64,000 nucleotides of DNA, taken from positions 5,050,001 to 5,114,000 of the forward strand of contig NZ_CP011008.1 of NCBI RefSeq assembly GCF_001578185.1, written 5' to 3'. This stretch comes from Peribacillus simplex (GTDB lineage: Bacteria; Bacillota; Bacilli; Bacillales; DSM-1321). This document shows, in pieces, positions 17,115-27,201 of this stretch. The notes under the pieces were generated by a model. That model worked only from the letters and a program-made list of their open reading frames with translations, had not been told where the DNA came from and did no database searches. Positions within the stretch are counted from its first letter, which is position 1; each line of letters opens with the position of its first letter. The translations under genes and the position numbers were made by a program.

Positions 17115-17957
17115 TTATATTTTATACCAGCCCATCCCCATCGAGCCTTCGCCCAGATGCGTTCCGATTACTGGACCGAAGTAGCTGATATCGAACTCGA
17201 CATTAGGGAATCGTGCTTCGAGTTCGGTTTTCCAGTCTTTAGCTTCACTTTCTCGCTTTGCATGAATAATGACAGCTTTATACTTCTCTCCACTTGCCGC
17301 GTCTTCTCCAAGTAAATCGGCAATTCGTTTCATCGCTTTTTTTCTAGTACGGATTTTTTCAAATGGGACGATGATTTTATCAACAAAATGGAGGACCGGC
17401 TTTACTTGAAGCAGACTGCCAATCAATGCTTTGGCACTGCTTAAGCGTCCACCGCGCTGTAGGTGGGATAGGTCATCTGCCATGAAGTATGCCCTGACCG
17501 ATGGTTTCATTTCTTCGAGCCTGGCCATGATCTCTCCTGCAGCTTTACCATCAAGTGCCATCTTAGCCGCCTCGATCACGTAAAACCCCTGGACCATGCA
17601 GCTGACTTCCGAATCAAAGGCATGTACCCTAACCCCCTCGACCATTTCACCTGCCGATACCGCTCCTTGATACGTACCACTGATACCACTCGACAAATGT
17701 ATCGAAATAACATCATCATATTCTCTTTGCAGCTCCTCGAACTTTTCGACAAACTGTCCGATTGGGGGCTGAGAAGTGGTCGGCAATTTCTCCTGCCTCT
17801 TTACTTCCTCATAAAATTCATCCGCAGCAATGTCCACTTCTTCCCGGTAAGCTTCATTGGAAAAAATGACATTAAGCGGCATCATATGTATATGTAAACG
17901 TTCACGAATTTCCTTAGGTATATATGCAGTGCTATCTGTTACGACTGCGGTTTTCAT
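17115..17957 (-). CDS. degV: DegV family fatty-acid-binding protein
   Basis: DegV proteins bind fatty acids; those tested in staphylococci feed the fatty acid kinase FakA. The 280 residues begin MKTAVVTDSTAYIPKEIRER. The conserved TSQPPIGQFVEKFEEL and IHLSSGISGTYQGA motifs contact the ligand, and a C-terminal GTHLGEGSMGMGW follows. ATG 17957 follows AAGGATGG at good distance; GTG/ATG codons further up do not. It lies between degU and comFA as in B. subtilis. It has its own terminator. Confidence 0.92.
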   Translation of the reverse strand: MKTAVVTDSTAYIPKEIRERLHIHMMPLNVIFSNEAYREEVDIAADEFYEEVKRQEKLPTTSQPPIGQFVEKFEELQREYDDVISIHLSSGISGTYQGAVSAGEMVEGVRVHAFDSEVSCMVQGFYVIEAAKMALDGKAAGEIMARLEEMKPSVRAYFMADDLSHLQRGGRLSSAKALIGSLLQVKPVLHFVDKIIVPFEKIRTRKKAMKRIADLLGEDAASGEKYKAVIIHAKRESEAKDWKTELEARFPNVEFDISYFGPVIGTHLGEGSMGMGWYKI

Positions 17958-18086
17958 AAATAATACCATCCTTATAAAAATTTACTCTGTATCTTATTCA
18001 CCATTCTATCTGAAATTGCCTTTATTTGCATTAACTAGCTTTCTTCATTACCGGAAATATGTAAAAATTAGTAAAATTGAGCCATC

Positions 18087-18138
18087 AAAAAAAGCCCGGA
18101 CCTTCAGCACGCATTGCGGAAACTGAAGAGCCGGACTT
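18087..18138 (-). terminator. Terminator of degSU
   Basis: A long stem (AAGTCCGGCTCTTCAG against CTGAAGGTCCGGGCTT, with a mismatch) is followed by a T run on the minus strand, just after degU. Confidence 0.85.
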
Positions 18139-18152
18139 ATCGAATACTATAA

Positions 18153-18836
18153 TTACTTCACTTCTACCCAGCCATTTTTAATGGCAAGGACAACCGCTTG
18201 TGTACGGTCATTCACATTCATCTTTTGAAGAATGTTACTCACATGGTTCTTGACTGTTTTTTCACTGATATATAGGGTTTCACCGATGGCACGGTTGCTT
18301 TTTCCGTCAGCAAGAAGTTGAAGTACTTCACATTCGCGTCGAGTCAATAGGTGCAGCGGCCTCCTGATTTCTATTGCATGTACGGAATCACGATCAGCAC
18401 CCTCTTCGGCTGCCAAACGGCGATATTCTTTAACTAAATTATGGGTAACCTTCGGATGAAGGTATGAGCCGCCTTCAGCGACTACACGAACAGCATCAAT
18501 CAACGCATCTGCGTCCATTTCCTTCAACAGGTAACCTTGTGCTCCCGTTTTCAATGCGTGCTGTACGTAGTTTTCATCATCATGAATGGAAAGGATGATT
18601 ACTTTTGTTTCAGGGTAACGGTTCACGAGCATTTTTGTTGCTTCGACCCCATTCATATTCGGCATGTTGATATCCATGATAACAACATCCGGTTTATGTG
18701 TTTCAACGAGATCCATAGCTTCGCTTCCGTCATCGCCCTCGGCAACAACATCAAAGGATGATTCAAAATCTAATATACGCTTTACGCCTTCGCGGAAAAG
18801 CTGATGGTCATCGATAATGATGATACTAGTCTTCAA
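18153..18836 (-). CDS. degU: Response regulator DegU
   Basis: DegU is the NarL/FixJ-type regulator that controls exoenzymes, competence and motility. The receiver domain (about 1-120) has the acidic pair DDHQLFREG and the phosphoacceptor Asp in [10 protein letters not shown] near residue 54. The C-terminal LuxR-type HTH (about 160-220) reads [20 protein letters not shown] then [17 protein letters not shown]. The start is TTG 18836 with AGGAGGAAG about 9 nt upstream. Its kinase DegS lies 32 bp upstream. Confidence 0.97.
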   Translation of the reverse strand: MKTSIIIIDDHQLFREGVKRILDFESSFDVVAEGDDGSEAMDLVETHKPDVVIMDINMPNMNGVEATKMLVNRYPETKVIILSIHDDENYVQHALKTGAQGYLLKEMDADALIDAVRVVAEGGSYLHPKVTHNLVKEYRRLAAEEGADRDSVHAIEIRRPLHLLTRRECEVLQLLADGKSNRAIGETLYISEKTVKNHVSNILQKMNVNDRTQAVVLAIKNGWVEVK

Positions 18837-18868
18837 CGGCTTCTTCCTCCTAGTTTCTATTCTAAAAT

Positions 18869-20011
18869 TTATAAATGATAGGGAATCTGTATAAACACCA
18901 AAGTGCCCGCCCCTGGTTGTGAATCGATCGTCATTTCACCTTCTAGCAGCTCGACTCTTTCCCTCATGCCTACCAGGCCAAATGAACCTTCTTTTTGGAT
19001 CGAAGAGTCAAACCCTTTTCCATCATCCTTGACGACGACGGTCACCATCTCTTTGGAAATGGACAGTTTAACTTGAACCTGTTTTGGCTCTGCATGCTTC
19101 AATGAATTTTGTACAGCCTCCTGAACCAGCCTGAATAAAGCGACCTCCATATCGGAAGGAAGCCTTTTGACCTGCCCAAGGTTGACGAAATTCAAATGCA
19201 CGCCAGTATTATAGTCTTCGGTCGTTTGCAGGTACTTTCTGAGGGTAGGTACAAGGCCTAGATCATCAAGTGCCATAGGGCGAAGATCATAGATGATTCT
19301 GCGCACTTCATATAAAGCATTCCTTACCATGACCTTTAAACTGCGGATTTCAACCAGCGCTTCATCAGGACCTCTCTCGCGTTGCACTCGCTCTATCAGA
19401 TCAGAACGCATCATGACGTTCGCCAGCATTTGAGCCGGACCATCATGAATTTCACGTGAGAGCTTTTTACGTTCCTGCTCCTGGGCTTCGATTATTTTCA
19501 AGCCGAAGTCCTGTTTGCGTTTCGCTTCTTGGAGGGCTTCCCCTACAAATTTAAGATCCTGCATCAAATAATTCTGTACAACCGATATTTGCGAGACGAG
19601 ATGCACCGCTTTATCGATCGTCTGCTGTAAACCTCTTAACCTTAATTCAAGTTCATCCCGGCGATTACGGAGCTCTTTCTCCAATTGCCTGTTTATTTGT
19701 AAATCGACTTGCAGCTTATGTGCCCTTTCATAAGCATCGCGTACCTGTTCTTCAGAAAAATGGTTGAAGTGCATACTGACTTCGGAAAGCCTTTTTCGAG
19801 CAAACCTGGCCTTTGAGTCCAGTGCATCGCTGTCGGTTATCACAATGGCGACCCTAATTTTCACATCGTCGAGCTCTTTTGTTAATGATTCAAAGTCGTT
19901 TCGGCATTGTTCGCCGATATCAAAGACTTCATCCTTACTTTCACTAACAGTGCTCACCATTGTTTCTAAGATCTTGTCCAATGCTTTAGCATCAACCTTT
20001 TTTATGGACAT
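18869..20011 (-). CDS. degS: Sensor histidine kinase DegS
   Basis: DegS is the cytoplasmic kinase that phosphorylates DegU. The 380 residues contain an N-terminal coiled-coil sensor domain (DegS family, about 10-175). A HisKA_3 segment follows with the phosphorylated His189 in [13 protein letters not shown], then a C-terminal ATPase domain with [11 protein letters not shown] and DDGKGFD. No membrane segments are present. ATG 20011 follows GGAGGGGATCTTA. The length and the His position agree with B. subtilis DegS (385 residues). Confidence 0.97.
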   Translation of the reverse strand: MSIKKVDAKALDKILETMVSTVSESKDEVFDIGEQCRNDFESLTKELDDVKIRVAIVITDSDALDSKARFARKRLSEVSMHFNHFSEEQVRDAYERAHKLQVDLQINRQLEKELRNRRDELELRLRGLQQTIDKAVHLVSQISVVQNYLMQDLKFVGEALQEAKRKQDFGLKIIEAQEQERKKLSREIHDGPAQMLANVMMRSDLIERVQRERGPDEALVEIRSLKVMVRNALYEVRRIIYDLRPMALDDLGLVPTLRKYLQTTEDYNTGVHLNFVNLGQVKRLPSDMEVALFRLVQEAVQNSLKHAEPKQVQVKLSISKEMVTVVVKDDGKGFDSSIQKEGSFGLVGMRERVELLEGEMTIDSQPGAGTLVFIQIPYHL

Positions 20012-20639
20012 TAAGATCCCCTCCACTTAAATCAAAAGACTTAAACAATTTCTTGTCTTAAAGACTATGTATATGGAAAAAAGTTCTTTTTCCTTTTTCA
20101 TGAATGGCTAATTTTCAGGAAACTTTTGTATAAAGTAACCTTCATGAACATATTGTACCAAAAAAATAATAATAATACGTTATTTTCCTTATTTGATTTT
20201 CACAAAATGTGCAATAACTTTCCATCTCATATTATCGGCTATTAGGGATCATGTAATAGTCACCCATCAAAGGCAGAAAGCCATTTCTATTATCCCAATA
20301 CAAATTATCCTTTTCTATCAAATGGGATATTCCGCTCCATTGATTATCATATGAAACAGATGCATTTAGTAAATGGCAAAATCCTTGAAATGAGAGGACA
20401 CGTTAAGGACAAGGCAAGATAATGGCACAGAACTCATGTTTTTCCTACATTGTTATTCTTTTAAGCATATATGATCAGCTAATAATAATAGCAGGCAATA
20501 GAATTAATTATAACACGTACAGCTTTTTCTTATATTAAAGTTTCTTTACACATATGGCATGAAATAGAATCGTCATTGCCACTTTTTCCGCAAAGCCTTA
20601 TAATGAATCAACTAATAGGAAGTACGAAGGTGGAATAGT
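20012..20639. other. Intergenic region between degS and yvyE
   Basis: 628 bases that contain the leaders of two divergent genes. The yvyE promoter at 20576-20604 is clear. I see no coding frame, no RNA gene and no strong hairpin in the remainder, which is AT-rich. Confidence 0.55.
20576..20604 (+). promoter_or_regulatory. Sigma-A promoter of yvyE
   Basis: TTGCCA (20576-20581), a 17-bp spacer and TATAAT (20599-20604) lie about 35 bp before the start codon. Confidence 0.75.
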
Positions 20640-21275
20640 ATGCTCACTCAATATTTAACGGTGACAGGACGCGGCGAACATGAAATCGTCATTGAAAAAT
20701 CCCGTTTTATTTCCCACATCGCCAGGGTCGAAACCGAAGAAGCCGCACAGGCCTTTATCCAGGAAATCAAGAAAAAGCATAAAGATGCAACACATAATTG
20801 TTCAGCCTATATGATAGGGGAACAAAATCAAATCCAAAAAGCCCTTGACGATGGAGAACCTAGCGGTACAGCAGGCGTCCCTATCCTTGAAGTTCTAAAG
20901 AAAAAAGAACTGAAAGACACCGCCGTTGTCGTCACACGGTATTTTGGTGGCATCAAACTTGGTGCAGGAGGTCTCATTCGCGCTTACAGTAAAGCGACTT
21001 CAGAAGGAATAAATGCCACTGGTGTAGTCATTAGAAACTTAATGCGGGTCATTTCGACAACCGTCGACTATACCTGGCTTGGAAAATTGGAAAATGAACT
21101 GCGATCTTCGATTTATCAAATAAAGGAAATCAAGTACCTTGAACAGGTCGATATCCAAGTATATGTTGAAGAAAAACAAAAAGAGGCATATACCGCCTGG
21201 ATGACAGAGCTGACAAATGGTCAAGGCCAAATTACAGAAGGCGAAATGCTTTATTTGGAACAGGAATTCGCTTGA
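20640..21275 (+). CDS. yvyE: YigZ/IMPACT family protein
   Basis: This 211-residue protein has the N-terminal UPF0029/IMPACT domain with KDATHNCSAYMIGE, DDGEPSGTAGVPILEVL and VVVTRYFGGIKLGAGGL. A ferredoxin-like C-terminal domain (DUF1949, about 140-205) follows. The E. coli relative YigZ has this architecture. Its precise function is not known. ATG 20640 follows GAAGGTGGAATAGT. The position next to degS and tagU is conserved with B. subtilis yvyE. Confidence 0.93.
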   Translation: MLTQYLTVTGRGEHEIVIEKSRFISHIARVETEEAAQAFIQEIKKKHKDATHNCSAYMIGEQNQIQKALDDGEPSGTAGVPILEVLKKKELKDTAVVVTRYFGGIKLGAGGLIRAYSKATSEGINATGVVIRNLMRVISTTVDYTWLGKLENELRSSIYQIKEIKYLEQVDIQVYVEEKQKEAYTAWMTELTNGQGQITEGEMLYLEQEFA

Positions 21276-21451
21276 TTTTCTCCTGCATATTTTTCCTTTT
21301 TTTTGCTGTAATATAATTGAAAAGAAATATATATTTTACGAAGTTATTAAATCATTGTAAAATTAAGATTAATATATGACGAAATATATTGTAGGATTCG
21401 AAAAATGGCGATTTATGTCTGATGTTCGCTATTTAAAAGGAGAAGAAAAAG

Positions 21452-22474
21452 ATGTCTACTACTAGGCGTGTCTATAAAGTTAAAAAAACAAAGAAAAAAA
21501 GGCGGAAGAGGCTTTGGTTATTGCTTGTTCCCCTACTGGTACTTGGTCTAGGGGCCACTACGTATGCTGCAACTATATATTTGAAAGCCCAGGATGTTTT
21601 CAAGAATTCCTATGACCCGGTTGAAGCTTCAGCCAAGCGGAGTGAAGCGGTAGATCCCCTTAAAGATAATTTCTCGATTCTTTTCATAGGGATCGATGAT
21701 AGTGATAAACGTGACTATAAAGGACACTCACGTTCGGATGCTTTAATCTTGGCCACATTCAATAAAGATCAGAAATCCATTAAACTTTTAAGCATCCCCC
21801 GTGATTCTTATGTGTACGTTCCAGCCAAAGGCGTAACCACGAAAATCAACGCAGCCCATGCTGCAGGTGGACCAAAAGCAACGATGGACACAGTTGAGGA
21901 GCTACTCGATATCCCTGTCGATTATTATGTCCGCATGAACTTCAATGCTTTCATCGATGTCGTGGATTCATTGGATGGAATCAAAGTCGACGTACCTTAT
22001 GAAATAAATGAACTGGATTCACATGACAAGAAGAATGGCATCCATCTTGAAAAAGGATTACAGACCGTTGATGGTGAAGAAGCATTAGCCTTTGCAAGGA
22101 CACGTAAAAAGGACAGTGATATCCAACGTGGTGAGCGTCAACAGGAAGTCCTTAAAGCCATCGTCGCCAAAGCAGCTTCTGCTGGGTCCATAACGAAATA
22201 TACAGACGTAATGGAAGCTGTCGGTGACAATATGACGACGAACCTACAATTCTCACAAATTAAGGGTTTCATAAAATATGTGACTACCGATAAGGGACTT
22301 AATCTTGAAACCCTCAAACTTGAAGGTCGGGATTCTTACATTAACGGAACCTATTATTATCAACTTAACGATACATCAGTAGCGAACACTAAGCAGATAC
22401 TTCGATCCCACTTGAACCTGGGACCAAAAGAAGGCAATCAAACAGAGGCTGTTCAATCACAAATACAAAAATAA
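21452..22474 (+). CDS. tagU: LytR-CpsA-Psr (LCP) family wall polymer ligase
   Basis: LCP enzymes attach teichoic acids and other undecaprenyl-linked polymers to peptidoglycan. The 340-residue protein has a short basic cytoplasmic tail (KKTKKKRRKR), one membrane segment (about 24-44) and an extracellular LCP domain. The domain carries the conserved acidic/arginine residues in HSRSDALILATF, LLSIPRDSYVYV and ALAFARTRKKDSDIQRGERQ. The gene lies opposite tagO in the position of B. subtilis tagU (lytR). A second LCP gene lies at 42293-43219. Confidence 0.93.
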   Translation: MSTTRRVYKVKKTKKKRRKRLWLLLVPLLVLGLGATTYAATIYLKAQDVFKNSYDPVEASAKRSEAVDPLKDNFSILFIGIDDSDKRDYKGHSRSDALILATFNKDQKSIKLLSIPRDSYVYVPAKGVTTKINAAHAAGGPKATMDTVEELLDIPVDYYVRMNFNAFIDVVDSLDGIKVDVPYEINELDSHDKKNGIHLEKGLQTVDGEEALAFARTRKKDSDIQRGERQQEVLKAIVAKAASAGSITKYTDVMEAVGDNMTTNLQFSQIKGFIKYVTTDKGLNLETLKLEGRDSYINGTYYYQLNDTSVANTKQILRSHLNLGPKEGNQTEAVQSQIQK

Positions 22475-22477
22475 AGT

Positions 22478-22517
22478 GAAACCCCCACTCTTCATGATAG
22501 TGGGGGTTTCCTTTTTC
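22478..22517 (+). terminator. Terminator of tagU
   Basis: GAAACCCCCACT/AGTGGGGGTTTC is a perfect 12-bp stem followed by CTTTTTC. Confidence 0.93.
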
Positions 22518-22585
22518 ATGAATCATCCGGCTCACTTCTGAAATTCCTACTCCACTTCCCAAGTCAACAGGGTTAACTGATAGAA

Positions 22586-22629
22586 GAAAAAAGCCTCCAA
22601 CCGTTTATAGTAACGTTTGGAGGCTTTTC
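22586..22629 (-). terminator. Terminator of tagO
   Basis: AAGCCTCCAA.../...TTGGAGGCTT stem with a T run on the minus strand, 35 bp after the tagO stop codon. Confidence 0.88.
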
Positions 22630-22663
22630 ACTTATTCAAATCTATTAATCTATTTGCAAAGCA

Positions 22664-23713
22664 TCATGGCTTGTTTTTAAAGTTGAGCATCTTCAGCAAT
22701 GGCTGATAGTTTGAATTGACCAAACCAATTTTCTCCACAAAAATCTCTATGATCAGCAGGAGTCCGGTAACAAGGATCAAAGCTCCCCACATCGTTGCAA
22801 ATGAAAAGATTATCGCCGCTAAGCCGAAGCAAGCAGCTAAAGCGTAAATGAGCAAGACAGTCTGCTTATGAGTGAATCCCAAGTTTATCAAACAGTGATG
22901 CAAATGGGATTTATCAGCAGCCGAGATCGGCTGTTTATTGACGAGCCTGCGGATAATCGCGAAAAATGTATCCGAAATGGGAACACCCAAGATGATGATC
23001 GGTACGATCAAGGAAATCATCGTAACGTTTTTAAATCCTAGCAGGGACAGGACAGCAATGATGTAACCTAAGAATAAGGCACCTGTATCTCCCATGAAAA
23101 TCTTTGCCGGATGAAAGTTATATTTCAAAAAGCCAAGAGTGCTTCCAATCACGATCAATGCAACCATGGCAACGAATAGATCCCCTTTAATAAGGGCCAT
23201 TGTTGCAATTGTCACTAATGCGATTGTCGAGACACCGCCTGCAAGACCATCCAGTCCATCTATCAGGTTGATTGCATTAATGATGCTGACAATCCACAAA
23301 ATGGTGATCGGAATACTTAAAACACCAAATTCAAGTGTATCGGTAAAGAACGGCAAATTGATGAATTCCACTTGAAGACCGCCCCATAATACGATAATGA
23401 GGGCAGCCAAAATCTGGCCCAGGAATTTGGGTGCAGCTCTTAATTCAAAAATATCATCAGCCATTCCAATTAATATGATGACAAGAGCACCTACTAGAAG
23501 AGGCAATTGCTCCCACAAGTCATTCGTAAAAATTAAGAATGTAATGGAAAAACTCAAAAATATAGCTAAACCGCCCATGCGCGGCATAATTTTACTATGC
23601 ACTTTTCGCTCACTCGGTTTATCGGTAGCTCCTAATTTAAAGGCCAACTTTCCGACAAAAGGAGTCAAAAAAATGGATAATAAAAAGGCTACCAACAAGG
23701 CCCCTATTAACAT
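22664..23713 (-). CDS. tagO: Undecaprenyl-phosphate GlcNAc-1-phosphate transferase TagO
   Basis: TagO is the membrane enzyme that starts wall teichoic acid synthesis by moving GlcNAc-1-phosphate from UDP-GlcNAc to undecaprenyl phosphate. The 349 residues form about ten to eleven membrane helices. Family motifs include RKVHSKIMPRMGG, the acidic GMADDIFEL, NLIDGLDGLAGG, the substrate-binding MGDTGALFLGY and the C-terminal HLHH loop. ATG 23713 follows GAGGTGG; the TTG at 23728 would lie in front of that site. It is the likely entry point for all polymers built by the surrounding cluster. Confidence 0.96.
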   Translation of the reverse strand: MLIGALLVAFLLSIFLTPFVGKLAFKLGATDKPSERKVHSKIMPRMGGLAIFLSFSITFLIFTNDLWEQLPLLVGALVIILIGMADDIFELRAAPKFLGQILAALIIVLWGGLQVEFINLPFFTDTLEFGVLSIPITILWIVSIINAINLIDGLDGLAGGVSTIALVTIATMALIKGDLFVAMVALIVIGSTLGFLKYNFHPAKIFMGDTGALFLGYIIAVLSLLGFKNVTMISLIVPIIILGVPISDTFFAIIRRLVNKQPISAADKSHLHHCLINLGFTHKQTVLLIYALAACFGLAAIIFSFATMWGALILVTGLLLIIEIFVEKIGLVNSNYQPLLKMLNFKNKP

Positions 23714-23789
23714 CAAGAACCACCTCAATTCAACTAAAAATCTAATACCCGTAACGATCTATAAGAAAACCTATATATAAATGCTTATT

Positions 23790-24893
23790 TTAATTTTTCA
23801 TCCTCAAATAAACATTATATACGTTTTTGGCTAAAATCTCTATAGAAAAGTTGTTTTTTGCAAATTTTTGTAAATCCGACCCTATCTTTGTCAGGTCCCC
23901 GGATTTTTTTAATTCTAAAGCATTGCAGATCGCCAAGTTCAGTTGATCGACATTTCCTATATCTGTAATCCAGCCCTTTCCCCCATCCGGAATCAATTCC
24001 TTTACACCGCCAACATCACTAGTGATAGCCGGAAGACCGGACCTTGCTCCTTCAAGTAAAACCAGTGGAAAGCTTTCGCTTAAGGAAGTCAATAACGTGA
24101 CGTCCCCCATTGGGTAGATTCTTTCTAAATCTTCACGATACCCCAAAAAGAACACGTGATCGGATAATCCCTTTTCCGAGACAATCTCTTCCAGAGCAGT
24201 TCTCCTGCTCCCGTCCCCTAAAAGCAACAGTTTTACATGGGGGAATTTCGATACCACTTCACTTAATGCCGCTAAGGCAAATTCGTGACCTTTCACCGGT
24301 TCAAGCCTTGCAGGCATGATGATGATGAAATCATCTGCCCCAAACCCAAAATCATCTCTTTGAAAGGGGAAAGGCAATTCCTTTTCAAAGTCGATTCCAT
24401 TTAGGATCTTTGTTATTTTGGACGAATCGATTCCTTGGTCAATCAAGCCTTGCTTAAAGCGATCGGAAACTGCCAGTATATGATCTGCATATTTAAATGA
24501 CTTTAGATGAAGTCCCGTAAACAATTTTCCTTTTACCCCCTGACCCAAAAAGTCATGATGAGGTGAACTGTGAACAGTAAGGAGCCAAGGGCGTTTAATG
24601 AAGCGCTTTAAAAAGGCACCATATATATTCGCCCGCGGTCCATGGGTATGGATGATATCTATATTATTAAGACGGATAAAGTCCCGTAAAGGTTTCAAAA
24701 TTGAAAGGTCAAATTTGGAATGTTGCTTGAAAAGTTCGGTCTGTATCCCGGAAGACAGGGCCCGCCGGTAAAGTTCACCATCTTCAAATACACCAAGCAA
24801 GCACTCCTCTTTATTCAATTGGTTCAGTAAGGACATAATATGAAACATACCGCCGCCAGTTTCATTGCCAGCGTTTAAGTGCAAGATTCTCAT
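23790..24893 (-). CDS. GT4 family glycosyltransferase
   Basis: This 367-residue, GT-B-fold enzyme starts MRILHLNAGNETGGGMFHIM. It carries the nucleotide-sugar-binding C-terminal half with IMPARLEPVKGHEFAL and the E-x7-E motif region SESFPLVLLEGARSGLPAIT. Such retaining enzymes transfer hexoses to lipid-linked or wall polymers. ATG 24893 follows AAGGAGTGGAATGG; the GTG at 24902 is too close to that site. It lies between tagA and tagO on the same strand, so a role in the linkage unit or polymer decoration is likely. The donor and acceptor cannot be told from sequence. Confidence 0.9.
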   Translation of the reverse strand: MRILHLNAGNETGGGMFHIMSLLNQLNKEECLLGVFEDGELYRRALSSGIQTELFKQHSKFDLSILKPLRDFIRLNNIDIIHTHGPRANIYGAFLKRFIKRPWLLTVHSSPHHDFLGQGVKGKLFTGLHLKSFKYADHILAVSDRFKQGLIDQGIDSSKITKILNGIDFEKELPFPFQRDDFGFGADDFIIIMPARLEPVKGHEFALAALSEVVSKFPHVKLLLLGDGSRRTALEEIVSEKGLSDHVFFLGYREDLERIYPMGDVTLLTSLSESFPLVLLEGARSGLPAITSDVGGVKELIPDGGKGWITDIGNVDQLNLAICNALELKKSGDLTKIGSDLQKFAKNNFSIEILAKNVYNVYLRMKN

Positions 24894-24911
24894 CCATTCC
24901 ACTCCTTATGT

Positions 24912-25655
24912 TCAGGAACGCTGTACCGTTTTCCTTAACCGTCTAACCTTGAATACGAATCTTGGCAAAGCAAGCATCCGTTTCCACCGTGAAGGTTGCT
25001 GGATCAGTCGGTACAACCATTCAAGACGCATCTTCTGCCAGAAAACCGGGGCGCGGTTCACCTTTCCTGCAAGTACATCAAAGCTTCCCCCAACTCCCAT
25101 GAAGATTCCTTTTTTAAATAGCGGATAATGCCTGGAAACCCACTTTTCCTGCCTAGGAAACCCTAATGCAGTCAAAATGATGTCAGGTTCAAGTTCCGCT
25201 ATGGACTTGGCCAGGCTATCGTCCTTAATATCGATATAACCATGGTTATATCCCACCAACTCGAGGCCAGGGTATAGCTCTTTTACTTTAAGGGCCGCTG
25301 TTTCAATAATGTGTTCCTCCGCTCCAAGCAGATATACCTTCAGCGCTTTTTCATCAGCGACACGAAATAATTCATTCATCAAGTCGAATCCTGTAATCCG
25401 CTCTTGTAAAGGTTGATTTAGCCATTTAGAGGCCATAATAATACCAATGCCATCCGGAGTGATGTAATCAGCCGACATAATGATGTCCTTATAATCCTGA
25501 TGTTCATTTGCATACTCAACTATTTCTGGATTTGCCGTAACGACAAACGTTTTTTCCTGATTCATTAATCTTGGATAGATCATTCCATTCATGAATTCAT
25601 CCATATTGCTATCGATGAATGGTATGGATAGTATCTCAACAAACTTTTCTGTCAT
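24912..25655 (-). CDS. tagA: WecG/TagA family N-acetylmannosaminyltransferase
   Basis: TagA adds ManNAc to undecaprenyl-PP-GlcNAc to make the teichoic acid linkage disaccharide. The 247 residues carry the family motifs VVTANPEIVEYA and SADYITPDGIGIIMASKWLN (catalytic Asp region), GFDLMNELF, and ALGFPRQEKWVSRHYPLF then GVGGSFDVLAGKVNRAP. A membrane-associating basic C-terminus follows. The length fits TagA (about 256). It starts 18 bp upstream of the GT4 gene and shares its direction with tagO, so the three genes follow the order of the pathway. Confidence 0.93.
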   Translation of the reverse strand: MTEKFVEILSIPFIDSNMDEFMNGMIYPRLMNQEKTFVVTANPEIVEYANEHQDYKDIIMSADYITPDGIGIIMASKWLNQPLQERITGFDLMNELFRVADEKALKVYLLGAEEHIIETAALKVKELYPGLELVGYNHGYIDIKDDSLAKSIAELEPDIILTALGFPRQEKWVSRHYPLFKKGIFMGVGGSFDVLAGKVNRAPVFWQKMRLEWLYRLIQQPSRWKRMLALPRFVFKVRRLRKTVQRS

Positions 25656-25766
25656 TTCACTTCAGCCTTTCATATGTACTATACATCTAAAGGGTGGGGT
25701 ATTATTCAAGAAATTTTTTCATACACATCAAAGAACGTGATTTTCGATTCAAAGGTGGTTAATCAA

Positions 25767-27197
25767 TTGAAATTTATAGAAAAACAATCGTTATTCATTC
25801 TAATCATGTGCCTGCTCGTCCCATTAGCAGTGCCTTACCCTATCACCGGTTACATAGCAACGGTGTTAATGCTCGTTTTTATCGGTATAAATAAAAAAAA
25901 CCTGTTATTAATTCTATTCATTTACTTCCCTGCCCGTCCCTTATTGATGGAACTGAATAGCGGCTTAACCTATACAGGTGATCTGATCATCCTCACCTTA
26001 TTCATTTCTTTGCTTATGGAAAATTTCAAAAAGTACGAATGGCAAATTTCTAAATATCATTTTACTGTGCCATTTTGGTTGTTTTGTTTAGTTGGTGCAG
26101 TAGCTGGACTCCTAAACGGAGTGGGTATCTTCCCCATCCTATTCGAACTCCGGGCATTGCTTGTTACATTCTTGCTTCTTTACATTATCGGTGAATTAAA
26201 TCTAGAAAGAAAGGATATCTTTCGCTTTTTGAAGGTAATCCTAATATTTACAATCTTTCTTTGCCTGCATGGCATATTGGAGAAAATCTTTTCGCGTACG
26301 ATCCTGCTGCCCCACGAATGGGAAATGTGGAATCTTTCTCCAACTAACCGGATGAGGATTTATGGAGCACCTGCCAACCCTAATGTATTTGCCTTATTCT
26401 TAAGCATTCAGTTATTCCTTAGTTTCTTTCTATTTCAGTCGCTGAAAAAATATAAACCCTTCGTCTTCCTAGCGTCCATCTTACTTTCTGGTACGTTACT
26501 GCTCACCTATTCACGGGGTACGATGATTGCATTCGGCTTCGCGGCGCTCGTGTTTATAATTTGGACTAGAAATATATCATTTCTCAAATATGCTGTAGGC
26601 GCATTCGGTCTCGGCCTGCTTCTGATTTATTACCCTGTTCTATTCGCTTCAAGTAAAGTGGAGGTATCCGCATCGGTTCCCATGGAAAATATGGAAATTG
26701 GCAGCACTCCCACTTCCGAACACGAACATGCCCTTTCCAATCGATTTTCTGAAATGTTCTCTAATACGACTCTTCATCAAAGTACAGAATGGGGCCGGTT
26801 ATATGTCCTAATCAAGGGACTTGAAATTTTCAAAGATCATCCCATAACTGGCACAGGGCTAGCAACCTTCGGAGATTCTGCCACCCTTTCCTTTTCCTCA
26901 CCAATCTATCAGGAATACAAAATTGGTGAAAGGATGTATACCGATAATCAATATATCCAAATTCTTGTTCAAACTGGGGTGCTTGGTTTTCTCGCGGTAC
27001 TTGCATTCATTCTTTTTACCTACCGTAAAATCATTAAATCGAGAAATGGCACTTTAGCGGTATTTACTATCTGCCTGATGTTAGCAGCATTGCTAGCAGG
27101 ACTTTTTTACAATATTCTAGAAGATAAAACGTTTACACTATTTTTTTATAGTTGTTTAGGTTTCTGTTTACAAAAGGACATCATTTTAAAGGATTGA
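25767..27197 (+). CDS. O-antigen ligase/polymerase-like membrane protein
   Basis: This roughly 476-residue, very hydrophobic protein has about eleven to twelve predicted membrane helices. A large periplasm-side loop contains RLYVLIKGLEIFKDHPITG and TGLATFGDSAT, the Wzy_C/O-antigen ligase signature. Such proteins polymerise or ligate lipid-linked repeat units outside the membrane. TTG 25767 is chosen because AAAGGTGG lies 8 nt upstream. ATG 25674 extends it by 31 residues but has no ribosome binding site. The MurJ-like flippase starts 4 bp after its stop codon, so the two form a unit. Confidence 0.85.
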   Translation: MKFIEKQSLFILIMCLLVPLAVPYPITGYIATVLMLVFIGINKKNLLLILFIYFPARPLLMELNSGLTYTGDLIILTLFISLLMENFKKYEWQISKYHFTVPFWLFCLVGAVAGLLNGVGIFPILFELRALLVTFLLLYIIGELNLERKDIFRFLKVILIFTIFLCLHGILEKIFSRTILLPHEWEMWNLSPTNRMRIYGAPANPNVFALFLSIQLFLSFFLFQSLKKYKPFVFLASILLSGTLLLTYSRGTMIAFGFAALVFIIWTRNISFLKYAVGAFGLGLLLIYYPVLFASSKVEVSASVPMENMEIGSTPTSEHEHALSNRFSEMFSNTTLHQSTEWGRLYVLIKGLEIFKDHPITGTGLATFGDSATLSFSSPIYQEYKIGERMYTDNQYIQILVQTGVLGFLAVLAFILFTYRKIIKSRNGTLAVFTICLMLAALLAGLFYNILEDKTFTLFFYSCLGFCLQKDIILKD

Positions 27198-27201
27198 AAA
27201 T